Assembly: GCA_050330975.1 (NCBI GenBank)
Contig: JBHJHK010000027.1
Location: 1 to 18,233 of the forward strand
Length of the DNA: 18,233 nucleotides
Direction of reading: 5' to 3'
Origin: JBHJHK01 sp050330975
Lineage (GTDB): Bacteria; Pseudomonadota; Gammaproteobacteria; Competibacterales; Competibacteraceae
In this document: positions 7,764 to 15,329 of the stretch, piece by piece
Position numbering within the stretch: the first letter of the stretch is position 1
How the letters are laid out: each line of letters begins with the position of its first letter
Made by a program: the position numbers and the translations under genes
The notes under the pieces: generated by a model
Database searches by the model: none
What the model saw: the letters and a program-made list of their open reading frames with translations, nothing else
Told to the model about the DNA's origin: nothing

Positions 7764-7788
7764 ATCACCATCAGCAATAATGTATAAA
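7760..7788 (+). promoter_or_regulatory. Sigma70-type promoter for the DNA ligase gene
   Basis: TTGAAT (7760-7765) and TATAAA (7783-7788) are separated by exactly 17 nt. They lie in the most AT-rich stretch of this part of the window. Transcription would start near 7795, leaving a leader of about 18 nt that contains the purine-rich GAGAGGGGGAG before ATG 7813. The -35 box includes the stop codon of the preceding gene. Confidence 0.7.
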
Positions 7789-7812
7789 TATTCACTCTAA
7801 AGAGAGGGGGAG

Positions 7813-8829
7813 ATGGCGGATTTGCTGGATTTGGCGGATGGTGAAACCATGGAGATGAAGGGTTCAGGGGCAAAGCCCTATGTACTGCGCAACGTCGGGG
7901 GGGTCTATTCCTGCTCTTGCCCGGCGTGGCGCAACCAGTCCCTGCCCATCGAACGGCGCACCTGCAAGCATCTGCGCAAGCTGCGGGGGGACGAGGCGGA
8001 ACGCTTGCGCACCGGCGACGCCGTTCCCATAGCCACCAAGAAGCCGGCGGCGGCCAAAGAGGGGCCACCGCTTCTCTTGGCCCAGACCTGGGACAACGCC
8101 GCCGACCTCACGGGTTGGTGGATGAGCGAGAAGCTCGACGGCGTGCGGGCCTATTGGGACGGCAAGGGATTTTTGTCCCGCCAGGGCAATACCTTCCACG
8201 CCCCGGAGTGGTTTGTATCGGGGCTACCCCCGTCGCCTCTGGATGGCGAGTTGTGGCTGGATCGCCAGGCCTTCCAGCGCACGGTGAGCATTGTCCGGCG
8301 CCAAGACCAGAGCGACCACTGGCAACAGATCCGCTTTTTGGTGTTCGATGCCCCGAGCCACCCAGACCCCTTTGAAGGCCGCATGGCCTTTTTAGAGGCG
8401 ACCTTGGGCCAAGGCCACAACCCCCGTGCCGTCTTCCACCGCCCCACCCGCTGCCGCGGGTTGGAACACCTGGGCCAGACCCTGGGGGAAATCGAAGCCC
8501 TGGGGGGGGAAGGTCTCATGGTGCGGGAGCCCGGTTCCCGTTACGAGGTGGGTCGTTCCCAGACCCTGTTGAAGGTCAAGCGCTTCCGCGACGCCGAGGC
8601 GGTGGTGGTGGACCACCAGCCGGGCAAGGGTCGCCACAAGGGTCGGCTAGGTGCCCTATTGGTCCAACTGGCAGACGGTACCGCGTTTTCCATCGGCACT
8701 GGCTTCTCCGATGCCCAGCGGGCCGCTCCACCGCCCATCGGGGCAGTGGTCACCTTCCGCTACCAGGAACTCTCCGACCGGGGGGTGCCGCGGTTTCCGT
8801 CGTTTGTGCGGGTGGCCCCAGGGGCTTGA
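7813..8829 (+). CDS. ATP-dependent DNA ligase with N-terminal SWIM zinc finger
   Basis: A 338-residue ligase that seals nicks in DNA using ATP through a lysyl-AMP intermediate. An N-terminal SWIM-type zinc finger uses C34, C36, C51 and H53 (SCSCP then CKH). A linker of about 35 residues follows. The adenylation domain has motif I SEKLDGVRAYW with catalytic K107, motif III PLDGELWLDR (142-151), motif IV GEGLMVREP (232-240) and motif V LLKVKRF with K254 and K256. The C-terminal OB-fold part ends near FRYQELSDRGVPRFPSF. The catalytic part resembles small bacterial LigE-type enzymes in length, but no signal peptide is present, so it should act in the cytoplasm. The SWIM finger probably adds DNA or protein binding. 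ATG 7813 is fixed by the purine-rich Shine-Dalgarno and by the promoter at 7760. It is likely an accessory repair ligase, since bacteria replicate with the NAD-dependent enzyme. Confidence 0.93.
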   Translation: MADLLDLADGETMEMKGSGAKPYVLRNVGGVYSCSCPAWRNQSLPIERRTCKHLRKLRGDEAERLRTGDAVPIATKKPAAAKEGPPLLLAQTWDNAADLTGWWMSEKLDGVRAYWDGKGFLSRQGNTFHAPEWFVSGLPPSPLDGELWLDRQAFQRTVSIVRRQDQSDHWQQIRFLVFDAPSHPDPFEGRMAFLEATLGQGHNPRAVFHRPTRCRGLEHLGQTLGEIEALGGEGLMVREPGSRYEVGRSQTLLKVKRFRDAEAVVVDHQPGKGRHKGRLGALLVQLADGTAFSIGTGFSDAQRAAPPPIGAVVTFRYQELSDRGVPRFPSFVRVAPGA

Positions 8830-9045
8830 TGGCTTTCAACTCAGGTCAAACCCACCACCTGGGGGCGGATAAGGCGGCGTGCCGTCGCAACCGTTTGTGC
8901 TTTGACCTTCAACGCCTAGAGTCTTACCCGCTATCGCGGCGGCATCGACGGTTGCGGGTTGAGCCTAACCCGCCATTCACTGCTCCCTTTAAAGATCATT
9001 CCCCGGGGTAAGTATGGGGGGCCAGCATTCGCCGGGCGGCGACCC
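8830..9045. other. Convergent intergenic region with inverted repeats
   Basis: This gap separates the 3' ends of the ligase and the Na/Pi-like gene. CGCAACCGT (8886-8894) is the exact reverse complement of ACGGTTGCG (8948-8956), 53 nt apart. The right arm runs into a second perfect hairpin, GCGGGTT (8954-8960) with AACCCGC (8967-8973) and a 6-nt loop. No T-tract follows on either strand. I see no gene or tRNA here. A bidirectional terminator or RNA-stabilising structure is possible. Confidence 0.45.
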
Positions 9046-10782
9046 TCAGCGCAAACCGGTGCTCTCTTCCGCCCCGTAGTCCACGGCCATCCCCCCCTGG
9101 GGGTCTGCCTGGTGGTCATCCACCGCCTCGCTCAGGTTGAGACCCACCCGGTTCAACAACCAGACGATGCGCTCAAAAATGTGGGTGATATTGAACAGCG
9201 CCTCCCGCAGTTGGGGATCGTCGACGTTGTCCAAGGCCAGGGCTTGGCGACGGGCCTGGCGCATCACCTGGGAGCGATCAGAGGTGAGCTGGAGCAGAAT
9301 CGCCAGGCTATCGGGCTGGGGATCCCGGTGGCTGTCGACGGTGGTCTCCAACAAAAAGTGGGTGGCCTCGACGATGGAGGTCACCAACGCGGCCTCCTGC
9401 TCTCCCCCCGTCGTTCGACACTGCTGGGCACAGCGGGCCAGTTCAAACAGGCTGTCCTGGAGGGATTGAATCAACGCCACCCGGCCCCGCACCAGGGCGA
9501 TGCTCAAAGTCGAGCCGTAGTCGGCGCCGTGTTGCAGTAGATCCAAGGTGAAGTGGTCCACCTGCCCCGCCCCCTCGCGAGTGCAGCGGGAGAGGGTATC
9601 GAGCTCCCCCGGAGGCAGATCCTCCCCCTCCTCCAGCCGCACCTGGCTCAAATAATGGGGCAAAAACCCCAGCAACCGTTGTTGCTCTTTATCCACCAAA
9701 GTCAAGGCCGTTTGGGGCTCTTCCAGGGCGCGGTCATTGATAAACACCGGTTTGGACAACGCCTCTTCCCGAGTGGCGGGAGACAGATAACGGGTGAGAG
9801 GAATCAACTGGGGGTAGCACCAGTGCCAAGCCAAGGCTCCCGCCACCTGGACGAGCAAAAACAATCCCACCATCTGCTGGCCCAGCTCATCACTGATCAA
9901 GGCCAACGGCCCCGATAACAACGCCATACCCGTGGCGCGCTCGATGGCAAATAACCCCACAAAGGGCACCACGCTCAATAATCGCGACCCCAACATCAGC
10001 CACAATACCTGACGCCCGGTACCCCGGAGGTTGATCCCCAAAAACATCAAAGCGATGGCGGCGCCGATATTGACCCCCAACAGGATCATGACCACTTGCT
10101 CGGCGGGCAACGCCCCGGCGCTGGCCAAGGCGATGGACACCACCGCCACACTGGGGGCCGGGGCGATCATGGCCAACAGGATGCCGGCGAAGAAGGCCAC
10201 GACGGGCAAGTCGTTGGTCATGACGATGGCGTCGCGGAACCACTGGGCCTGGCCCACGGGCTCGCCGCTGACCTTGATCATGTGGACCCCAAACAGCAAC
10301 AGGGCGATACCCCACAGAGTAGACACCGCCGTGCCCCAGCGGATGGAGCGGTGGAGGTCAAAGTAGAAACTGCAACCCACCAACCCCAACAACAGCAAAA
10401 TCCCCGGCAGGATGTCGAGGGTGGCCACCATGACCAAAAACGCCGCCCCCACATCGGCCCACACGGCGATATTCATGGCCTGGTGGAGGGTCAGCGCCCC
10501 GGCGGTCATGAGATTGATGGCGATCAAGGTGACGGCCTGGGGATTTTGGATCAACAACCCCGAGCCCGTACCCAACAACGCGCTGGAGGCGGCATTTTTG
10601 GTACCGGTGGCGATGAAACGCCGCAGGCGACGCCCGGCGATCGCCTTCATACTTTCGCCGATGGCCTTGACGCCGACGAAAAACAACCCCAAACCGGCGA
10701 GAAAATAGCTGAACGATTCCACGGGAACCCGATGTCGTCGAAAGGAATCAACCCGCCCCGCCCGTCGGGCGAGGCCCCTCAC
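9046..10782 (-). CDS. Na+/phosphate cotransporter-family protein with PhoU-like C-terminus
   Basis: A 578-residue inner-membrane protein of the NptA/Na+-Pi cotransporter family. The N-terminal two thirds (about residues 22-325) hold two inverted hydrophobic repeats. The first contains AGLGLFFVGVKAIGESMK and IQNPQAVTLIAINLMTAG, the second APAPSVAVVSIALASAG and LLGVNIGAA. Residues from about 370 to 560 are helical and PhoU-like. Oddly, the QSSS motif that family members carry in each repeat is QNPQ (79-82) in the first and APAPS (207-211) in the second, so transport of phosphate is doubtful. The GTG start at 10782 overlaps the LysR stop as GTGA. An internal GTG at 10722 would begin right at the membrane domain (MESFSYFLAGLG) and may be the true start. 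It is co-transcribed with the LysR gene, suggesting a shared regulatory context with the dab operon. Confidence 0.85.
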   Translation of the reverse strand: MRGLARRAGRVDSFRRHRVPVESFSYFLAGLGLFFVGVKAIGESMKAIAGRRLRRFIATGTKNAASSALLGTGSGLLIQNPQAVTLIAINLMTAGALTLHQAMNIAVWADVGAAFLVMVATLDILPGILLLLGLVGCSFYFDLHRSIRWGTAVSTLWGIALLLFGVHMIKVSGEPVGQAQWFRDAIVMTNDLPVVAFFAGILLAMIAPAPSVAVVSIALASAGALPAEQVVMILLGVNIGAAIALMFLGINLRGTGRQVLWLMLGSRLLSVVPFVGLFAIERATGMALLSGPLALISDELGQQMVGLFLLVQVAGALAWHWCYPQLIPLTRYLSPATREEALSKPVFINDRALEEPQTALTLVDKEQQRLLGFLPHYLSQVRLEEGEDLPPGELDTLSRCTREGAGQVDHFTLDLLQHGADYGSTLSIALVRGRVALIQSLQDSLFELARCAQQCRTTGGEQEAALVTSIVEATHFLLETTVDSHRDPQPDSLAILLQLTSDRSQVMRQARRQALALDNVDDPQLREALFNITHIFERIVWLLNRVGLNLSEAVDDHQADPQGGMAVDYGAEESTGLR

Positions 10783-11675
10783 CCACCCTGAAAAACGCCC
10801 CGTCCCCGGTACTCCATGAGCTGGCCCAGGAGGGGGTTGGGAAACCGGCGGCTCAACGTCACGGCGTAAAACGCCTCGCTGAGGCCGGGCAGCTGGGCCG
10901 CCTCTACGAGCTGCCCGGCTTGGATCTCGTCTTTGACCACGATGGGGGGCACCACGGCCAACCCCACGTCGGCCCGGGCCAACAAACGCACCATGGCCAT
11001 GTCGTCCACCTCGGCCACCAGGCGCGGCTCGAGCCCCAGCCCGTCGACCAGGGCGTCAAACCCCGTGCGGATGCTGCTCTCCACCGTCGGCACGATCACA
11101 GGTTCTGTGTGGAGCAACGCCGCAACGGCGCGGCGCTGAGCCACGCGGCGCGGGGTCCCCACCAGGCCCACGGGCTGCTCGGCGATCAGGTGACTGATCC
11201 AGGGGGTGGCGCTGTCGTGGAGGGGTAGGTGGTTGACTAGGACCGCGTCGAGGCGGTGGGCGTCCAGTTGCTGCAACAGATCCCCCAAACTGCCGGAGCG
11301 CAGGATCAGTTCCACATCGTCCCGCCCCAGGAGGGGGGCAAAAAAGTCCATCTGAAAATTGCGGGACAAGGTGGCCAACGCCCCGAGGCGCAGCACCTGG
11401 CGGGCGGCCCCCACCCCGGTCTTCATCACGCCCACCAGCTCATCCCCCACCGCGAAGATGGCGTCGGCGTAGTCCAGGGCGATGCGCCCGGCCTCGGTCA
11501 GCAACAGCTGCCGGCCCCGGCGCTCGAACAGCCGGTGACCCAGGGCGTTTTCCAGCTTCTGGATTTGCACCGACAGCGCCGACTGGGACACGCTCAACCG
11601 CTCCGCCGTGCGGGTGAGGTTGCCCTCGTGGGCCACGGCCCAAAAATAGCGCAGGTGATGGTAGTTGAGGGTCAT
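10779..11675 (-). CDS. LysR-family transcriptional regulator, divergent from dabBA
   Basis: A 298-residue LysR-type regulator. The N-terminal winged helix-turn-helix is clear: LRYFWAVAHEGNLTRTAERL, then SQSALSVQIQKLE and LFERRGRQLLLTEAGR (to about residue 64). The remainder is the co-inducer-binding domain, with the usual alternating alpha/beta pattern and LEPRLVAEVDDMAMVRLLA near residues 215-233. The N-terminus YHHLRYFWAVA is closer to the NhaR type than to CbbR by eye. It is transcribed divergently from dabB across 123 nt, the classic layout for a LysR protein that controls its neighbour, probably in response to inorganic carbon status. The effector is unknown. Its promoter places the transcription start at or next to the ATG, so the mRNA may be leaderless; no Shine-Dalgarno is visible. 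It shares a 4-nt overlap with the downstream Na/Pi-like gene. Confidence 0.93.
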   Translation of the reverse strand: MTLNYHHLRYFWAVAHEGNLTRTAERLSVSQSALSVQIQKLENALGHRLFERRGRQLLLTEAGRIALDYADAIFAVGDELVGVMKTGVGAARQVLRLGALATLSRNFQMDFFAPLLGRDDVELILRSGSLGDLLQQLDAHRLDAVLVNHLPLHDSATPWISHLIAEQPVGLVGTPRRVAQRRAVAALLHTEPVIVPTVESSIRTGFDALVDGLGLEPRLVAEVDDMAMVRLLARADVGLAVVPPIVVKDEIQAGQLVEAAQLPGLSEAFYAVTLSRRFPNPLLGQLMEYRGRGVFQGG

Positions 11676-11798
11676 GGGATCATTCTAGAAAACAGAACAA
11701 AACTATGCAATCAATGAACTTTATTTAAACATGTTGCCGTGGCATGGTGACGCCCTTCGCCTTTTTCCCTCGTCACCTCTCAACGGGAGGTTGTTCCC
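11676..11798. promoter_or_regulatory. Divergent control region between lysR and dabB
   Basis: This 123-nt AT-rich island separates the regulator from the dab operon. It contains two 8-bp palindromes, TTCTAGAA (11683-11690) and AACATGTT (11728-11735). Toward dabB the only -10-like hexamer is TATTTA (11722-11727), without a recognisable -35 at the right distance, as expected of an activator-dependent promoter. A strong GGGAGG Shine-Dalgarno at 11785-11790 sits 8 nt before the dabB ATG. LysR operator positions are inferred, not shown. Confidence 0.55.
11682..11710 (-). promoter_or_regulatory. Promoter of the LysR-Na/Pi operon
   Basis: On the minus strand, TTGCAT (11710-11705) and TAGAAT (11687-11682) are separated by exactly 17 nt. 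The -10 box ends 6 nt before the LysR ATG at 11675, so initiation would fall on or beside the A of that ATG. The perfect palindrome TTCTAGAA (11683-11690) overlaps the -10 and could be an autoregulatory site. Confidence 0.65.
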
Positions 11799-13388
11799 AT
11801 GGCTTCGGCGTTGACGTTGCTCCCCTTGGGGGCCCTCGTGTTGCTGTTGACCGCCGCCGTTGTGGGCGCCCGGGCGCCGGGACGTCGCTCCCCACCGGCC
11901 CTGGCCTGGGCGCGGTGGGCCACCCTCGGCACTTTGCTAATGGCCTTGCTCACGGCGGTTGGGGTGGGGTGGTGGGGGGCGGCCACCAGTCCCCTGGTCG
12001 GCCTCCAGGGACTCGGGTTGGCCCTGCGCCTCGACGCCCTCAGCGCCACCCTCTTTGTCCTGGTCGCCTTTATCGGCGCCATCGTCGCCCAGTACAGCCG
12101 CCACTACCTGGACGGGGACGCCCGCCAGGGGGCGTTTATGGGGGATCTTTGCCTGACCCTGGCGGCGGTCACGGGGCTCGTACTGGCGGGCAATCTGCTC
12201 CAGTTGGTCCTCGCCTGGATCGCCACCAGCCTGGCCCTCCACCGCCTCCTGGTGTTCTACGGCGACCGCCCGCGGGCCGTGGTGGCCGCCGGGAAAAAAT
12301 ACTGGGTCGCCCGGCTCAGCGACGTCTGCCTCGCCGTCGCCGCCGGGCTGATCTACAGCGCCTTTGACACCGCCGCCATCGGCGACCTGCTCCACCTGGC
12401 CCGCACCACGGGCACTCCCTTGGGGCACGAGGGCACCCTGGCCGCGGCGACGGTGTTACTGGTCCTGGCGGCGTTGTTAAAGTCCGCCCAGTTTCCCACC
12501 CACGGCTGGCTCACGGAGGTCATGGAAACCCCTACCCCGGTTTCCGCCCTGCTCCACGCCGGCATCGTCAACGCCGGGGGGTTTTTGGTGTTGCGCCTGG
12601 CCGACGTCATGGTCCTCCACATGGCGTCCCTCCATCTCCTGGCCCTGATCGGCGGCTTTACGGCGCTGTTTGGCTCGGTGGTGATGCTCACCCAGACCAG
12701 CATCAAGGTCTCTTTGGCCTATTCCACGGTGGCCCAGATGGGTTTTATGCTGCTGCAGTGCGGCCTGGGGGCCTTTTCGGCGGCGGCCTTGCACATCGTG
12801 GCCCACTCCCTGTATAAGGCCCATGGGTTTTTGTCCTCGGGCAGCGTGATCGAACTCAAACGCGCCGCCTGGGTGCCCCAGGCGAGCCGCAACGGCATCA
12901 CCCCGGGCCGGGCCCTCGTCGCCCTGGCGTTGGCCGTGGGGGTGTTCGTGGGCACCGGGGTGGCCCTGGGGGCGTCGGTGGCCACCAAACCGGCCATCGT
13001 CGCCCTGGGGGCCATTTTGGTGATGGGTCTCGGCTATTTCCTCACCCAGGCCCTGACGGGGCGGCCGAGTCCCTATGTCCTGGGCCGCACCCTGGGGGCT
13101 GCGGGGGGGATCGCCGTGGTCTATTTCACCCTGCAGAGCGCCGCCCAGGCCCTGTTCGCCGAGGCCCTGCCCCCCGTGGTGGACCTCGATACCCCGGGGA
13201 TTCTCATCGTCGCCCTCAGCGTGGTGTCCTTTGCCGCCCTGACGGGTCTGCAGATCATCGCCCCCCCCCGAACCGGCAGCCGGCTCTGGCAACGGGCCTA
13301 TGTGGTCCTCGCCCAGGGGCTCTACGCCAATGTCCTCTTCGATCGCCTAGTGGGCGCCCTGCGCTCCCCAAGGGCGGCCAAACCGTGA
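11799..13388 (+). CDS. dabB: DAB complex membrane subunit DabB (NuoL/MrpA-like)
   Basis: A 529-residue polytopic membrane protein of the NuoL/MrpA proton-conducting family, acting as the ion-coupling subunit of the DAB inorganic carbon transporter. About a dozen hydrophobic segments are visible. The hallmark LLKSAQFPTHGWL, with K228 and H235, is followed by TPVSALLHAGIVNAGGF, and VSLAYSTVAQMGFML lies about 80 residues further on. In characterised DAB systems DabB uses a cation gradient to energise CO2 hydration by DabA, in the cytoplasmic membrane. The start ATG 11799 has GGGAGG 8 nt upstream; the longer frame from ATG 11744 is a different, shadow frame. dabA follows after 21 nt. The length is typical of short DabB-type proteins and lacks the C-terminal extension of NuoL. 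The adjacent DabA supports this assignment over a respiratory or Mrp antiporter subunit. Confidence 0.93.
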   Translation: MASALTLLPLGALVLLLTAAVVGARAPGRRSPPALAWARWATLGTLLMALLTAVGVGWWGAATSPLVGLQGLGLALRLDALSATLFVLVAFIGAIVAQYSRHYLDGDARQGAFMGDLCLTLAAVTGLVLAGNLLQLVLAWIATSLALHRLLVFYGDRPRAVVAAGKKYWVARLSDVCLAVAAGLIYSAFDTAAIGDLLHLARTTGTPLGHEGTLAAATVLLVLAALLKSAQFPTHGWLTEVMETPTPVSALLHAGIVNAGGFLVLRLADVMVLHMASLHLLALIGGFTALFGSVVMLTQTSIKVSLAYSTVAQMGFMLLQCGLGAFSAAALHIVAHSLYKAHGFLSSGSVIELKRAAWVPQASRNGITPGRALVALALAVGVFVGTGVALGASVATKPAIVALGAILVMGLGYFLTQALTGRPSPYVLGRTLGAAGGIAVVYFTLQSAAQALFAEALPPVVDLDTPGILIVALSVVSFAALTGLQIIAPPRTGSRLWQRAYVVLAQGLYANVLFDRLVGALRSPRAAKP

Positions 13389-13409
13389 CCTGCTGGGAGG
13401 TTGCCCTCT

Positions 13410-15329
13410 GTGGATAGCCCAGCCCATGAGACCCCCTGGGGTACCGGGTCCTCCACCCGGGCCCAGCGGCTGGCCCAACTGGCCGAGGTCGTCGCCCGGG
13501 CGACGGAACGCATGGCCCCCCTGTGGCCGTTGCAGCATTTTGTCGCCGTCAACCCCTACCTCGGCCTGGGGGACCACCCCTTTGACCAAGCCGCCCTGCG
13601 CATGGCCCAGGTGGCCGGGGGGCGGATGACCATGCCCCGGGATTTTTACCGCCAAGCCCTGGCCGCCGGGCGGATCACCGATGCCGACCTGGCGGCTGCC
13701 CTGGCGGAGGCGCCCTTTGATGAGGGCCTACCGACGACCGTCGCCGACCTCAAGGCCCTGTTCTGGCAAACGCCGGACCCCGCCCCCGGGGCCCTGCCCA
13801 CGGTGGCCGACGAGGCGGGTCCCGCCCGGGGTTTTGCCGGGGTGCCCTTTGTCACCGAACGCCTGGCCGCCTGGGCGGCGAGCTATTTCGACGAGGGCCA
13901 GGCGGCGTGGCCCAACCCGTGGGCGGCCCTTTCCCCCTACGCCGCCTGGCGGGCCCAGGGGAGCCTCGACCGCACCCCGGACCTCCTGGGGCTGGCCGGG
14001 GCGCGCCGGATCATCGGCGCCCTGCCCGAGGATACCCTGGAGGCGTTGTTCCACGGCGTCCACCTCCTGGGACTCACCCCGTTGCCCCCCCGGGGGTTGG
14101 AGCTCTATTTCCACCGCCTGTTGATGAGCATCCACGGCTGGGCGTCCTACGGGCGCTACAGGGCTTGGCAAGCGGCCCTCTACGGCGGCAGCGACCCGAG
14201 TCTCCAGGACTTGCTGGCCATCCGCCTAGCCTTTGAGGTGGTGCTGTTGCAAACCCTCGACCTCCATGGGGTCTGGGCGGCGGCCAAGGCGCCGTACCGG
14301 GAGCCCCACACCGTCTTGTCCCCGGCCTTGGTCCTCGCCCTCAGGGTGGACCTCGTGGTGCACAACGCCTACGAAAAGGCCTGGCAGCGGGCGTTGGTGG
14401 CCAAGCTCAACCGGGTACCCGGGGCGCCTAGGGCCCTCGGGGCCCTCGGGGCCCTCGGGGCACTCGGGGCAACCGGGGCACCCGAGGCCGGGGGGACCCC
14501 GGCGCGCCCTGCCGTCCAGGCGGCGTTTTGTATCGACGTGCGCTCGGAGGTCTTTCGGCGGGCGTTTGAGACGGTCTACCCCTCGGCCGAAACCCTGGGC
14601 TTTGCCGGCTTCTTTGGCTTTGCCATCGAATACGTGCCCCTGGGCCACGAGACGGGGAGCGCCCAGTGTCCCGTGCTGCTGACCCCCCAGGCCAAGATCC
14701 ACGAGCGAGTCCAGGGGGTGAGTCGGGACCGGGAAACCCACATTTTGGACCTGCGCATCCTGCGGCGGCGGGCCCGGCGGGCCTGGAAGAGCTTTAAAAC
14801 CGCCGCCGTATCCTCCTTTGGCTTTGTGGAGACCATGGGGCTCACCTTTGCCCCCAAGTTGGTCTTTGACGCCCTGGGGATGACCCGGCCGGTGCCCGAT
14901 CCCCAAACCGACGGCCTGGACAAGGGGGTCAAGGCCCGGTTGGGGCCCTGTATCGAGGTCGCCCCCGGGGCGGGTGGCGCTGAGGGTCGCCCCGGGGGAC
15001 GCGCCGTGGGATTCCCCCCCGTGACCCGGCTCGCCATGGCGGAGACGGTCCTCGGGGCCCTGTCCCTGGCGCCCCCCTTTGCCCGGCTGGTGGCCCTCAT
15101 CGGCCACGGCTCGACCACGGTCAACAACCCCCACGCCAGCAGCCTGGACTGCGGGGCCTGTGGCGGCCACACCGGCGAGGCCAACGCCCGGGTGGCGGCG
15201 GCGATTTTAAACGATCCCGCCGTGCGCCGGGGCCTGGCCCCCGGGTGGGTCATCCCCGACGATACGGTCTTTGTGGGGGGCTCCACGACACCACCACCGA
15301 CGCGGTGGTCATCCACGACGAGGGGTTGA
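13410..15329 (+). CDS. dabA: DabA, N-terminal part (frameshifted; catalytic residues present)
   Basis: The cytoplasmic subunit of the DAB transporter, a zinc protein of the DUF2309 family with a carbonic-anhydrase-like site that makes bicarbonate from CO2. GTG 13410 is the likely start because GGGAGG lies 9 nt upstream (13395-13400); TTG 13401 directly abuts it and is unsuitable. The zinc-site residues are all here: C374 and D376 in FCIDVRSE, H566 in GHGSTTVNNP, and C581 in LDCGACGGH. The 2- and 15-residue spacings match the published C351/D353/H524/C539 set of Halothiobacillus DabA. The frame is correct through IPDDTVFVGG, then changes after a G6 run (15275-15280) and ends early at 15329 with an unrelated tail. 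A Gly/Ala/Leu tandem insertion precedes C374. With one added G the protein would be about 874 residues. It is translationally close to dabB. Confidence 0.92.
   Translation: MDSPAHETPWGTGSSTRAQRLAQLAEVVARATERMAPLWPLQHFVAVNPYLGLGDHPFDQAALRMAQVAGGRMTMPRDFYRQALAAGRITDADLAAALAEAPFDEGLPTTVADLKALFWQTPDPAPGALPTVADEAGPARGFAGVPFVTERLAAWAASYFDEGQAAWPNPWAALSPYAAWRAQGSLDRTPDLLGLAGARRIIGALPEDTLEALFHGVHLLGLTPLPPRGLELYFHRLLMSIHGWASYGRYRAWQAALYGGSDPSLQDLLAIRLAFEVVLLQTLDLHGVWAAAKAPYREPHTVLSPALVLALRVDLVVHNAYEKAWQRALVAKLNRVPGAPRALGALGALGALGATGAPEAGGTPARPAVQAAFCIDVRSEVFRRAFETVYPSAETLGFAGFFGFAIEYVPLGHETGSAQCPVLLTPQAKIHERVQGVSRDRETHILDLRILRRRARRAWKSFKTAAVSSFGFVETMGLTFAPKLVFDALGMTRPVPDPQTDGLDKGVKARLGPCIEVAPGAGGAEGRPGGRAVGFPPVTRLAMAETVLGALSLAPPFARLVALIGHGSTTVNNPHASSLDCGACGGHTGEANARVAAAILNDPAVRRGLAPGWVIPDDTVFVGGSTTPPPTRWSSTTRG
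14433..14486 (+). repeat. 9-bp tandem repeat in dabA encoding Ala-Leu-Gly
   Basis: Six in-frame 9-bp units start at 14433. Three are perfect copies of GCCCTCGGG, followed by GCACTCGGG, GCAACCGGG and GCACCCGAG, which decay progressively. They encode ALGALGALGALGATGAPE, an insertion just before the zinc-ligand block FCIDVRSE. The pattern suggests slipped-strand expansion with later drift. The reading frame is kept. Confidence 0.85.
15274..15281 (+). other. Frameshift site in dabA at a G6 run
   Basis: Conserved DabA sequence continues uninterrupted across this point only if one base is added: VFVGG in the first frame, then LHDTTTDAVV in the other. The G-run has six G where seven would restore the frame. 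The zero-frame codons GGG GGC preceded by G also fit the shape of a -1 slippery heptamer. Confidence 0.85.

Noticed and set aside
8958..8970. Integron attC-like core sites (GTTGAGC and GCCTAAC)
   Set aside because: The two motifs overlap by one base and belong to a simple 7-bp hairpin. A real attC has well-separated boxes, and no integrase or cassette is present.
11744..12367. 207-codon plus-strand frame at the start of dabB
   Set aside because: It is out of frame with the clear DabB product and encodes a Gly/Pro/Arg-rich string. The strong Shine-Dalgarno matches ATG 11799 instead.
13401..13403. TTG at 13401 as the dabA start
   Set aside because: It directly abuts the GGGAGG Shine-Dalgarno with no spacer; GTG 13410 has a proper 9-nt spacing.
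14226..15170. 314-codon minus-strand open frame opposite dabA
   Set aside because: Antisense shadow: the plus strand encodes conserved DabA with its zinc-site residues throughout this stretch.
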